NCBI GenBank assembly: GCA_050115555.1
Contig: JASFQI010000103.1
Location: 1 to 14,188, forward strand
Length of the DNA: 14,188 bases
Direction: 5' to 3'
Source: JASFQI01 sp050115555
Lineage (GTDB): Bacteria; Desulfobacterota; DSM-4660; Desulfatiglandales; HGW-15
In this document: positions 1-6,647 of the stretch, in pieces
How positions within the stretch are numbered: the first letter of the stretch is position 1
How the letters are laid out: the number at the start of each line of letters is the position of its first letter
Notes under the pieces: model-generated
What the model was told of the DNA's origin: nothing
Database searches by the model: none
The model's input: only the letters and a program-made list of their open reading frames with translations
Position numbers and translations under genes: made by a program

Positions 1-47
1 AGCCTTCGCGCAATCCAGAATGGGGGTGAAAGAGCGAAACACTTTAA

Positions 48-71
48 AAAAACGAACTTCATTTCGTTTTT
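48..71. promoter_or_regulatory. Upstream operator-like palindrome (O1)
   Basis: The sequence is a perfect inverted repeat: AAAAACGAA at 48-56 and TTCGTTTTT at 63-71, separated by six bases. Its core, ACGAA-N6-TTCGT, is identical in half-site and spacing to the second palindrome at 82-101. The centres are 32 bp apart, about three helical turns, so both sites would face the same side of the DNA. This suggests paired binding of a dimeric repressor, most likely the TetR protein encoded at 811-1431. A weak terminator for an upstream gene is an alternative reading, because the arms are A and T runs. Confidence 0.6.
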
Positions 72-75
72 CACC

Positions 76-104
76 TTGACAATACGAATTATAGTTCGTA
101 TTTT
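76..104 (+). promoter_or_regulatory. Sigma-70 promoter of the methyltransferase-tetR operon
   Basis: TTGACA at 76-81 is a perfect -35 hexamer. A 17-base spacer leads to TATTTT at 99-104 as the -10 element. Transcription would start near 111. The spacer is almost completely filled by a palindrome, so a bound repressor would block RNA polymerase. The leader to the preferred start codon at 216 would be about 105 bases. Confidence 0.7.
82..101. promoter_or_regulatory. Operator-like palindrome within the promoter (O2)
   Basis: ATACGAA at 82-88 and TTCGTAT at 95-101 form a perfect inverted repeat with a six-base spacer. It sits between the -35 and -10 hexamers and overlaps the first bases of the -10. 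Placement, size and symmetry are typical of a TetR-family operator, and a tetR gene is the second gene of this transcription unit. That this regulator is the binder is inferred. Confidence 0.7.
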
Positions 105-215
105 TATCCGCAAATTAGGGATTCGACCCATTTCGGGCCGACAGAGAAAACATGAATGACGAAAACGGGCCTTTCCCGCCTCATCCTGGAGCGGAGGCCC
201 TGGAAAGGAAATATC

Positions 216-767
216 ATGAGCGACGCGATGGTATGCCCCTGGTGGCTGGCCTACACCTTTGACCATCCCTTGAGAAGGCGATTTCACAGGGCGGAACGCA
301 TCTTCGGGCCCTACATACGACCCGGAGCCACCGCATACGACCTGGGTTGCGGCATGGGGTTCAACACCCTGGGCCTGGCAAGGCTCGTGGGCCCGAACGG
401 GCACGTCATTGCCGTGGACGTCCAGGAAAAGATGCTCCAGGTCCTGATGAAGAGGGCGGTCAAAGCGTCTCTGGACGATCGCATCTCCAGCCTCACCGCC
501 GAGCCGCACCGCCTGGGGCTCGACACGCCGGCCGATTTCTCCCTGGCCTTCTGGATGCTCCACGAAACGCCCGATCCCCCCGGGTTTATCGAGGAGGTAT
601 CGAACCACCTTTGCCGGGGCGGTCGCTTTATGATCGTGGAGCCGAAGTTCCATGTCTCGAAAAAACTCTTTCGGGAAACCATCGATCTCTGCCGCTCCCT
701 GGGGTTGAACGCGCTGGACGAACCCCAGGTGCGCTTGAGCAGGGCCGTGGTCTTTCAAAAGGATTGA
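216..767 (+). CDS. Class I SAM-dependent methyltransferase
   Basis: The protein has 183 residues and a Rossmann-type methyltransferase core. Motif I is YDLGCGMGF (residues 41-49), and the acidic residue ending strand 2 is D68 in VIAVDVQ, the expected ribose contact of S-adenosylmethionine. Later segments (FWMLHE and the glycine-rich turn before MIVEPK) match UbiE/COQ5-like folds. The N-terminus CPWWLAY...HPLRR resembles a group of small bacterial methyltransferases whose substrate I do not know. I chose ATG 216 because a GGAAAGGAA stretch lies just upstream. An in-frame ATG at 156 would add 20 residues but has a poorer ribosome site. The gene shares a promoter with the TetR gene 43 bases downstream, so its level is probably set by that repressor. 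The family is clear but the substrate is unknown. Confidence 0.88.
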   Translation: MSDAMVCPWWLAYTFDHPLRRRFHRAERIFGPYIRPGATAYDLGCGMGFNTLGLARLVGPNGHVIAVDVQEKMLQVLMKRAVKASLDDRISSLTAEPHRLGLDTPADFSLAFWMLHETPDPPGFIEEVSNHLCRGGRFMIVEPKFHVSKKLFRETIDLCRSLGLNALDEPQVRLSRAVVFQKD

Positions 768-810
768 ACTCACGCGCTGAAACTGAAGCGTATCGTTCGA
801 GGAACCGCCC

Positions 811-1431
811 ATGCCCAGAAAACGTCCCGTGCGGACCCCGAAGCAGAAGAGAAGCCTCGAAACCCTTCGCAGAATCGCGGAGGCCGGGGAAAAACTGTTC
901 TCTGAAAAGGGCTTCCACGGCACCAATTCCAAGGAAATTGCAGCAGCCGCCGGGGTTTCCATCGGGGCGTTCTACGACTACTTCCCTGACAAAAAGGCCC
1001 TTTTCATGGATGTATCCAGGCGTTACACCCTGCGTGTCATGGACCGGATCTTTCCGAAAGGACCGCCTGCAGAGGCCAGGGAAGCCCGTCCTCATGACGT
1101 GGTGCTTGGCATCATACGAGCCGCCCTGGACGCCCACGACCTATCCCCCCAGTTCCACCGCGAAGCCACGGCCATGCGGTATTCAGACCCGGACATCCAA
1201 TCCCTCATGGACGAGGAGGAGAAAGAGATCCTGGCCAGGCTTCGAGAAACGCTTCGGGCCACCGGGGAAAAGGTCCGGGTACGCGACCTGGAAGCCGGGA
1301 TCATCGTCATGAAAAGCGCCATCGAGGAGGTCATTCACGGGATCAAGATCTTTACGCCGCCCGTTTCCGAGGAACGCCTCCTTCGGGAGCTCGCGGACAT
1401 GGTGTCGCGGTATCTCTTTGACGTCCCCTGA
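811..1431 (+). CDS. TetR/AcrR-family transcriptional regulator
   Basis: The protein has 206 residues. The N-terminal helix-turn-helix domain spans about residues 18-66, with the signature KEIAAAAGVS (41-50) followed by IGAFYDYFPDKKALF, typical of TetR DNA-binding domains. The rest is a divergent helical ligand-binding and dimerisation region, as usual for the family. Start ATG 811 has GAGGAA six bases upstream. It follows the methyltransferase gene by 43 bases and probably shares its promoter. The two palindromes at that promoter (48-71 and 82-101) are the obvious candidate binding sites, which would make the operon autorepressed. The ligand cannot be told from sequence. Confidence 0.92.
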   Translation: MPRKRPVRTPKQKRSLETLRRIAEAGEKLFSEKGFHGTNSKEIAAAAGVSIGAFYDYFPDKKALFMDVSRRYTLRVMDRIFPKGPPAEAREARPHDVVLGIIRAALDAHDLSPQFHREATAMRYSDPDIQSLMDEEEKEILARLRETLRATGEKVRVRDLEAGIIVMKSAIEEVIHGIKIFTPPVSEERLLRELADMVSRYLFDVP

Positions 1432-1673
1432 CCCGGGCCTGGAACCTGCATCTTCGGGAAAGGCTCACCCCATGCTTTTGCGCGTGTCTCTTCCAGGATA
1501 TGACATGTGATCCTTCCGTCCTTGAAAATCCCGCAGAAAAAGTCCAAGATAGGTCGATTTCCACGCCGGGAGGAAAAGGCGGGACTCGTTTGAACGATGG
1601 AGAGGGAACGAAGGATCGCACTCCGGTGAACCGAACCTCGAACTGAAACCATGGAAGAGCTCAGCCGCCCCTG

Positions 1674-2519
1674 ATGAAAACCTCGCTCGACTGCATTCCG
1701 TGCTTTTTCCGGCAAGCGCTCTTTGCCGTACGCGCCGCCACGCAAGACAAGGCCTTGCACAAGGAGCTCCTCGACCGGGTGGGGTCCCTCCTCCCGGACA
1801 TTCGCCTGGACAGCACCCCCCCCGAGATCGCCGTCCTGGTCTACGGGGCGGTGAGTGAGGTCACGGGCCTTGCCGACCCCTTTCAGACGCTCAAGAAAGA
1901 GAGCACCCAGAAGGCCCTCTCCCTGTATCCCGCGCTCAAGCAGCGGATCCAAACCTCAGAGGACCCTCTCCTGACCGCCATTCGAGCAGCCATTGCCGGA
2001 AACGTCATCGACTTCGGCGCCAACCCGTCCTTCGAGCTGGAGATTGAGGTCGACGAACTGCTGCAAAAATCCCTGGCCATCAACCATTTCGAGGCGTTTC
2101 AGGATCGCCTGCAAACATCCGACTGGGTGCTCTACCTGGGCGACAATGCCGGAGAGACGGTGTTCGACCGGCTTTTAATCGAGACCATGGGCAGACCCAC
2201 GGTGTATGCAGTACGCGATGCCCCTTTCATCAACGACGCGACAAAGGAAGATGCGGAAATGGCCGGGCTCTCCACTGTCGCCCGAATCGTTTCATCGGGC
2301 TGCAAAGCGCCGGGGACCATTCTGGAGAGATGCTCCGAAACCTTTCGGACGACCTTTCGAAACGCCCCGCTCATTGTTAGCAAGGGCCAGGGCAACTTCG
2401 AGAGTCTCTCCGAAGAAAGCGGCCCCCTGTTCCACCTGCTCAAGGTGAAATGCGGCGTCATTGCAGGAATTCTCGGCGCTCCCGAAGGCAGCTTCGTTCT
2501 GATGCAAGCGGGTCCTTGA
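1674..2519 (+). CDS. ARMT1-like (DUF89) domain protein, probable metal-dependent phosphatase
   Basis: The protein has 281 residues and matches the small prokaryotic DUF89/ARMT1-like group (AF1104-like). An N-terminal CxxC (C7, C10, followed by FFRQ) is typical of this group. GDNAGE (156-161) followed by VFD, and a later Asp in FINDAT (D188), fit the Asp-Asn-Asp metal site of DUF89 phosphatases. SKGQGNFE (236-243) is the conserved lysine-containing motif. Eukaryotic and plant relatives are metabolite damage-control phosphatases acting on sugar phosphates or related compounds; the substrate of this anaerobe-type group is not established. The ATG at 1674 matches the family N-terminus, but the nearest Shine-Dalgarno-like stretch (1653-1659) is too distant to be convincing. 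The 242 bases before it (1432-1673) show no clear gene or promoter. A ferredoxin gene follows 59 bases downstream, a pairing that hints at a shared job. Confidence 0.88.
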   Translation: MKTSLDCIPCFFRQALFAVRAATQDKALHKELLDRVGSLLPDIRLDSTPPEIAVLVYGAVSEVTGLADPFQTLKKESTQKALSLYPALKQRIQTSEDPLLTAIRAAIAGNVIDFGANPSFELEIEVDELLQKSLAINHFEAFQDRLQTSDWVLYLGDNAGETVFDRLLIETMGRPTVYAVRDAPFINDATKEDAEMAGLSTVARIVSSGCKAPGTILERCSETFRTTFRNAPLIVSKGQGNFESLSEESGPLFHLLKVKCGVIAGILGAPEGSFVLMQAGP

Positions 2520-2526
2520 CGATGAT

Positions 2527-2541
2527 TGCGAAGAATTCGCA
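2527..2541. repeat. Short palindrome between the DUF89 and ferredoxin genes
   Basis: TGCGAA and TTCGCA flank the triplet GAA. It could form a small hairpin in the transcript or serve as a binding site. There is no T tract, so it does not look like a terminator. Its function is unknown. Confidence 0.4.
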
Positions 2542-2578
2542 CTGACGCGCCATTCTTTATATTCTGGAGGTTCACACC

Positions 2579-2941
2579 ATGCCCTGGATCAAAGTGGAGG
2601 ATTGTACCGGCTGTGGGATTTGTGTGGAGGAGTGCCCTGCCGACGCCATCGCCATGGAAAGCGATACAGCCCTCATTGACATGACGGAGTGTATTCGCTG
2701 CGGGACCTGCCATGACGTCTGCCCTGAAGAGGCCGTCCGTCACGACAGCGAAACCATTCCCCTGGATGTCGCGGAAAACGTGGCCTATGCAAAACGCTGC
2801 GCTGAGGCCTGTGTCCGGCTGCTGGGAAACGCTGAGGAAGGTCCCAAGTGCTTGAACCGATGTATCAAGTATTTTACACGCGCCAAAAAGGTGGCGGAGA
2901 AGACCATTGAGGAGTTGGAGGCGCTCCGAAGTGGCGGGTGA
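2579..2941 (+). CDS. 2x[4Fe-4S] ferredoxin with cysteine-bearing C-terminal extension
   Basis: The protein has 120 residues. Residues 1-50 form a classical bacterial 2[4Fe-4S] ferredoxin: C9, C12, C15, C19-Pro and C38, C41, C44, C48-Pro. About 70 more residues follow, and these are largely helical. They carry two CxxxC pairs, C74/C78 and C91/C95, in a context unlike a ferredoxin fold. These four cysteines could bind another cluster or a metal, or form disulfides. The ribosome site GGAGG (2566-2570) lies eight bases before ATG 2579. The gene follows the ARMT1-like gene closely and is probably co-transcribed with it. The role would be electron transfer in the cytoplasm; the partner is not known. 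Confidence 0.92.
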   Translation: MPWIKVEDCTGCGICVEECPADAIAMESDTALIDMTECIRCGTCHDVCPEEAVRHDSETIPLDVAENVAYAKRCAEACVRLLGNAEEGPKCLNRCIKYFTRAKKVAEKTIEELEALRSGG

Positions 2942-3132
2942 GGCGAAAGCCACACCCTTTGGGTGATCCGGCGATTCATGAAGCGGACACACCGAGCCCC
3001 TTGGATGGCCGTCGCAAAATGGGGCGGCCTTTCCCCAGAGGGGGCATCAGGGGAGGCGGGCTGCTGCACGAAAACCCTGCGCGGGCCGAATAGGGAGACC
3101 CATGGCCGGGACCGAATCTATCAAGAACGTGG

Positions 3133-3151
3133 TCGCCGTTTCAAACGGTGA
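3133..3151 (-). terminator. Hairpin just downstream of the minus-strand small gene
   Basis: TCGCCGTT (3133-3140) pairs with AACGGTGA (3144-3151) around a TCA loop, giving eight pairs including one G-T. It lies three bases beyond the stop codon of the minus-strand gene. It lacks a T tract on either strand, so termination by this hairpin is only possible, not clear. Confidence 0.3.
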
Positions 3152-3154
3152 ACC

Positions 3155-3376
3155 TCACCTCGGATAGTTGGCGATATCCCGGACGTAGGCTTCAAAGTCT
3201 TTTTCGAGAAGAAACTTGGAGATCATTTCTCCCACCTTGTCGGCCGTGTCGACCCGGTAGACCCCTTTTTCGTCAGGCCCTGCAATCTCCTTGGCGTTGT
3301 ACACAATGGCTTGAAGGGCCTCGGGCGTCAGCTCCACATCGGCTCTCACCAGCAATGTCTGCTTCGATTCGCTCAT
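3155..3376 (-). CDS. Small conserved-looking protein of unknown function
   Basis: This 73-residue acidic, soluble protein reads like a real gene, but I do not recognise the family. It starts MSESKQTLLVRADVELTPEA and continues with predicted helices (ALQAIVYNAKEIAG, DKVGEMISKFLLEKDFEAYV). There is no signal peptide, membrane segment or cysteine motif. I chose the ATG at 3374-3376 because GGGAG lies 11 bases upstream and because the 26 residues added by a longer reading (to 3454) look non-coding (RMPSQISCGTASPKKPLG). It stands alone on the minus strand, divergent from the TPR-MglA operon and convergent with the ferredoxin gene. Confidence 0.65.
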   Translation of the reverse strand: MSESKQTLLVRADVELTPEALQAIVYNAKEIAGPDEKGVYRVDTADKVGEMISKFLLEKDFEAYVRDIANYPR

Positions 3377-3492
3377 AGAATCACATGCTCCCAGCGGTTT
3401 CTTTGGGCTTGCTGTTCCACAACTTATCTGAGAGGGCATCCTACCCGGGTGCACAACAGCCTGTCAATCCGAAGGGAACAAGGAAAAACCCA

Positions 3493-3520
3493 TTGATGTT
3501 TTAGACAATTCATGTATTCT
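3493..3520 (+). promoter_or_regulatory. Possible sigma-70 promoter of the TPR-MglA operon
   Basis: TTGATG at 3493-3498 and TATTCT at 3515-3520 are separated by 16 bases. Each hexamer matches four of six consensus positions. The site lies in an AT-richer stretch about 100 bases before the first gene of the operon. This is a weak call made from position and sequence. Confidence 0.35.
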
Positions 3521-3617
3521 CTATTTTTCGATCGCATAACTCCCCAGCAGAAAATGGATGCAAGCTTCCCCTTGCATTTGAGGGCGAATGTGTGAACGAT
3601 TCGAACCGGGGTGGAAG

Positions 3618-4520
3618 ATGTCGGAACAGGAAAAGGTAAAAAAGCTGCTTAAAGAGGCCGTCATCTACAAGAAGCAGGGCCTCTTCCCCCAATCCAAAAC
3701 GAAGTTCAGTGAAGCACTGGACATCATGACGAAAAGCGAGGCCTTACGCACAAACGAAACCTTGATCACGGCGATCAAAGAAAAGCTCCGGGACCTGGAT
3801 GAGACCATCAGGGACGTCGACGAGGGCGCGGAAGCCCCCGAGCTCTCCGAGGAGGTCCAGGAGTTGATCAAGAAGTCGTTTTCCTTTTCCAAAGACAAGG
3901 AAGCGGCCGCGATCGAAGGGGCCATGGCCCTGGCGAAATTCGGCCAGTACGACAAGGCCCTCGATGAATTCAATCAAATTCTGGAATACGCTACACTCCC
4001 CGTTATGATCGCCAAGAATATCATTCGCTGCCACCTCTCCAAGTCCCCCCCACAGGCCGCAGTGGATCAGTTCACCGTCTGGGCGGGAGGGGAGCGTTTC
4101 AGCAGGGAAGAGCTCAAGCACCTCAAGGAGTTCCTCGAGAGCCTCCTGGACAGCCGTGGGATCCACCTGGTGATTCCCGACATGCCCGGTGGGGATGATC
4201 TGACGGATGAAGAGGCATTGGATGAGGACGAAGAGATCGATATTGCCTCCATTTCGATACGGTTCGACAGCGGCCCGAGAAAAGGTCAGGCACTGGAGTT
4301 CAATGTGGATCTTCAATCCAGAAACACGGTCAGCATTGTCATTCCTGCGAATGAAAGAGGCCTTGTCCAGGTATTCAAGCATGGTATGCGCCTGGCTGAA
4401 ATTCAGTGTTTTTCCCCCATCGGCCTGTTCCCGAACAGTGGAACGGTGAGTGGAAAGACCAAGGTGCTTCACGGACCCAACCAAGGCGCTTTCATGGTGG
4501 ATATCAAGCTGGACGAGTAG
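3618..4520 (+). CDS. TPR-like protein with C-terminal beta-rich domain, MglA operon
   Basis: The protein has 300 residues. The N-terminal half is helical with tetratricopeptide-like units: VIYKKQGLFPQSKTKFSEAL at about 15-34, and AMALAKFGQYDKALDEFNQIL near 107-127. A very acidic linker (DDLTDEEALDEDEEID, about residues 194-209) leads to a C-terminal segment of about 90 residues that reads as alternating beta strands. I cannot assign that segment to a named family, and the PilZ RxxxR motif is absent. There is no signal peptide, so it is cytoplasmic. I chose ATG 3618 (GGGGTGG just upstream); ATG 3588 would add ten residues. The GTPase and DUF4388 genes follow, so it may be a scaffold or effector of the GTPase. 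That role is inferred from position. Confidence 0.8.
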   Translation: MSEQEKVKKLLKEAVIYKKQGLFPQSKTKFSEALDIMTKSEALRTNETLITAIKEKLRDLDETIRDVDEGAEAPELSEEVQELIKKSFSFSKDKEAAAIEGAMALAKFGQYDKALDEFNQILEYATLPVMIAKNIIRCHLSKSPPQAAVDQFTVWAGGERFSREELKHLKEFLESLLDSRGIHLVIPDMPGGDDLTDEEALDEDEEIDIASISIRFDSGPRKGQALEFNVDLQSRNTVSIVIPANERGLVQVFKHGMRLAEIQCFSPIGLFPNSGTVSGKTKVLHGPNQGAFMVDIKLDE

Positions 4521-4663
4521 TGGGGTTGAATCTCCCTGCGGCCTTGCCAAGAGGGGACAGGGTATCCCAAAGGATCCATCATCCCTATCACATGTGCCCG
4601 GCTCTCCGTCTCTTCGGCCCCTTCAAAGGCTGGGCAGGGATTGCGCGAGCGAGGCGTTCCGAG

Positions 4664-4707
4664 AGGTCGAGATCAAAATCGTATGGCCCAGCAGGCGGGA
4701 AGACCAA
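4664..4707 (+). pseudogene. Possible remnant of an MglA-type P-loop
   Basis: In the 243-base gap before the GTPase gene, two adjacent frames read VEIKIV and then YGPAGGKTK. Joined by a frameshift, they resemble the start of an MglA protein (here ECKIVYYGPGRGGKTT). The 13-mer GGCGGGAAGACCA at 4694-4706 is repeated exactly in the P-loop of the intact gene at 4830-4842. The rest of the gap shows no obvious GTPase sequence. This may be a partial duplication that decayed, or chance similarity in GC-rich DNA. Confidence 0.3.
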
Positions 4708-4763
4708 GGGTGAGCACGGTTTTCGAGGTCTAGGGACGAAATGGAGGCGTACAGGCGGATTTC

Positions 4764-5378
4764 ATGGCAAACTTCAACTCTAAAGACCGAACCATCGAGT
4801 GTAAGATCGTGTACTACGGACCGGGCCGTGGCGGGAAGACCACCAATCTGGAGTATATTTACAAGGCCGGCCGAAAATACGCAACCGGGGAGATGGTCAG
4901 CATCGACACCAAAGGAGACCGGACCCTCTTCTTCGACTTCCTTCCCATCGGACTCGGAAAGGTGAGAGGGTGCGAGGTCAAAATGCAGCTCTTCACCGTG
5001 CCCGGGCAGGTCAAATACGCATCCACCCGGAAAATGGTCCTCAAGGGCGTGGACGGGCTGGTCTTCGTGGCCGACTCCCTTGAAATCCGGCGCAAAGCCA
5101 ACCTGGTTTCATTAAAGGACCTTCAAGACAACCTCAAGGAAGAAGGCAAAAGCATCTTCAAAATGCCCCTGGTCCTCCAGTACAACAAACGCGACCTGGA
5201 AAGGGAAGGCTTGCCTTTAATGCCCATCGAAATGATGGATCGGGATTTAAACAGCAAGCTGAAGGCCCCTGCTTTTCCAGGAAGTGCGCTGAACGGGGTA
5301 GGCGTCGGTCCCGCCCTGAAGCGATGCATGGAACTCACGCTGCGCTATCTTAAAAAGGAACTCGACTGGGCAGAATAA
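4764..5378 (+). CDS. mglA: MglA-family small Ras-like GTPase
   Basis: The protein has 204 residues. The P-loop is GPGRGGKTT (19-27). The G3 motif is TVPGQ (78-82), with threonine in place of the usual aspartate, a hallmark of MglA; catalytic-type Q82 is present. G4 is NKRDL (141-145) and the G5-like stretch is SALNG (about 174). R53, the arginine finger position of Myxococcus MglA, is also conserved in DTKGDRTLFFDF. MglA proteins are cytoplasmic switches that set cell polarity or regulate motility and surface organelles. No MglB/Roadblock GAP gene is seen in the window. Upstream is a TPR-like gene, and downstream, 16 bases away, is a DUF4388-cNMP gene, likely in one operon. The assignment to the family is firm; the process it controls here is not known. 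Confidence 0.93.
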   Translation: MANFNSKDRTIECKIVYYGPGRGGKTTNLEYIYKAGRKYATGEMVSIDTKGDRTLFFDFLPIGLGKVRGCEVKMQLFTVPGQVKYASTRKMVLKGVDGLVFVADSLEIRRKANLVSLKDLQDNLKEEGKSIFKMPLVLQYNKRDLEREGLPLMPIEMMDRDLNSKLKAPAFPGSALNGVGVGPALKRCMELTLRYLKKELDWAE

Positions 5379-5394
5379 AGGAAAGTTGCCTGCT

Positions 5395-6576
5395 ATGACC
5401 GGTCCATCCGTTCTTCAAGGAGAACTTTCGTTTCTTCACCTCGCCGATCTCTTTCAATTGCTGGGTGGCAACGTCAACACGGGCATCCTGCACGTGAGAA
5501 CTCCGACCGTCCCCTACCCCGCCGTGGTCTACTTTGAGGAAGGCAACCCCATTAGTGCCTCATGCGGCGACCTCAGGGGAATTGACGCCATCAACGCCCT
5601 GTTCGGGTGGATGGAAGGGCGTTTCGAGTTTCAGGAAAAGGCGATCCAGGCGCCTCGAACCATCAAAAAGGGCCGCATGCAGATCGTGCTCGATGCGCTC
5701 CGGCTGCTCGATGAAGGGGAGATTGAAAAAGTCGGGCTTCCCGAAGACAAGGAAACCGCCCCGCCCTCTCAGAAAAAGGGGATCGGGAACCTGCTGTGGG
5801 AGTCCATGCCGGTCATCAAGGGACCGGTCATCGACTACATGTATGTGGTGGAAGAGGAGGAGTTCCCCGCAGGTCACCGGGTGGTCGCTGAGGGACGCCA
5901 CGGAAGCTGGATCTGGGTAATCCTGGAAGGCGAGGTGGAAATCCTTCGGGAGACCCCCAAAGGTCCTATCACGATCGCCCGGCTGGGAGAGGGCAGCTAC
6001 ATCGGGACCTTTACCATTTTCCTTTTCGAAGGCAGCATTCGAAGCGCCCATGTTTCCGCCGTGGGAAACGTGCGCCTGGGCCTCCTCGACACCCAACGGC
6101 TGTACGGTGAGTTTGCCTCCCTCTCTGCGGAGTTCAGAGGCCTGCTCCTGAGCCTCTCAAGGCGATTGATCAAGACGTCCGATCGGGTGGTGGAGCTGTA
6201 CACCAAGCAGAAGAAAAGGCCGATCTCCATCAAGGACAAGGACGTATTCCTCAAGATGGGAACCTCAAAGGAACAGGCCTATTCCATCACCTCCGGAGAG
6301 ACCTGTGTGGTCACCAAGACGAAGAAAGGGGCCCTTCCCCTGATCTCCCTGGAAAAAGAGGATGTCTTCGGCAACCTGCCTTTTTTTCAGACCGGCCAGG
6401 AACCCTATGCCGCGTCGGTCTTCGCATCCAAGGATATAGAGGTCCAGGTGCTCGATACGGCTCAGCTTCAGAGCGAATTCGATCGATGCTCCCTGACGTT
6501 TCGAAGCCTGGTGGAAAACGCCTGCACGAGCATCTCCATCACGTCCCAAATCGCCTCCCATATCGCGGACGGATAG
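5395..6576 (+). CDS. DUF4388 (PATAN) protein with two cyclic-nucleotide-binding-like domains
   Basis: The protein has 393 residues. Residues 1-110 form a DUF4388/PATAN domain (LQGELSFLHLADLFQLLGG near the start, YFEEGNPISA, ALFGWMEGRFEF). Two cNMP-binding-type beta rolls follow, at about 150-260 and 280-365. In the first, the phosphate-binding cassette (YIGTFTIFL to SIRSAHV, 202-220) keeps the RSA arginine but lacks the usual Glu after FG. The second (FGNLPFFQTGQEPYAASV) lacks both Glu and Arg, so it probably does not bind cAMP or cGMP in the standard way. The ATG at 5395 is preferred, with AAAGGAAAG nine bases upstream; a TTG at 5386 would add three residues. Its place after mglA suggests an effector or regulator of the GTPase. 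Confidence 0.88.
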   Translation: MTGPSVLQGELSFLHLADLFQLLGGNVNTGILHVRTPTVPYPAVVYFEEGNPISASCGDLRGIDAINALFGWMEGRFEFQEKAIQAPRTIKKGRMQIVLDALRLLDEGEIEKVGLPEDKETAPPSQKKGIGNLLWESMPVIKGPVIDYMYVVEEEEFPAGHRVVAEGRHGSWIWVILEGEVEILRETPKGPITIARLGEGSYIGTFTIFLFEGSIRSAHVSAVGNVRLGLLDTQRLYGEFASLSAEFRGLLLSLSRRLIKTSDRVVELYTKQKKRPISIKDKDVFLKMGTSKEQAYSITSGETCVVTKTKKGALPLISLEKEDVFGNLPFFQTGQEPYAASVFASKDIEVQVLDTAQLQSEFDRCSLTFRSLVENACTSISITSQIASHIADG

Positions 6577-6615
6577 GCCCCCGGCTCCCCGCGCGATTCC
6601 CTTCCCTGCTTGACT

Positions 6616-6645
6616 CCCCGCGGTCTCGCCCGAGGCGGTACGGGG
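6616..6645. terminator. GC-rich hairpin between convergent genes
   Basis: CCCCG (6616-6620) can pair with CGGGG (6641-6645), with an inner CTC/GAG stem (6625-6627 with 6632-6634). It lies in the 71-base gap between the convergent DUF4388 and NtrC-type genes. There is no T tract, so bidirectional termination is only suggested by position and structure. Confidence 0.3.
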
Positions 6646-6647
6646 CA

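Noticed and set aside
347..1312. 321-codon plus-strand frame overlapping the methyltransferase and tetR genes
   Set aside because: It is rich in Arg, Pro and Gly, crosses two well-supported genes in another frame and has no ribosome site.
2536..2563. Possible sigma-70 promoter (TTCGCA, N16, TATATT) before the ferredoxin gene
   Set aside because: The start point would fall at about 2570, within or after the ribosome site, leaving no usable leader.
2963..3151. 62-codon frame between the ferredoxin and the minus-strand small gene
   Set aside because: The composition looks random and no Shine-Dalgarno sequence is near the start. The gap 2942-3154 holds only small hairpins, such as CACCC-TTT-GGGTG at 2953-2965 and GGCCG/CGGCC at 3007-3029, neither with a clear T tract.
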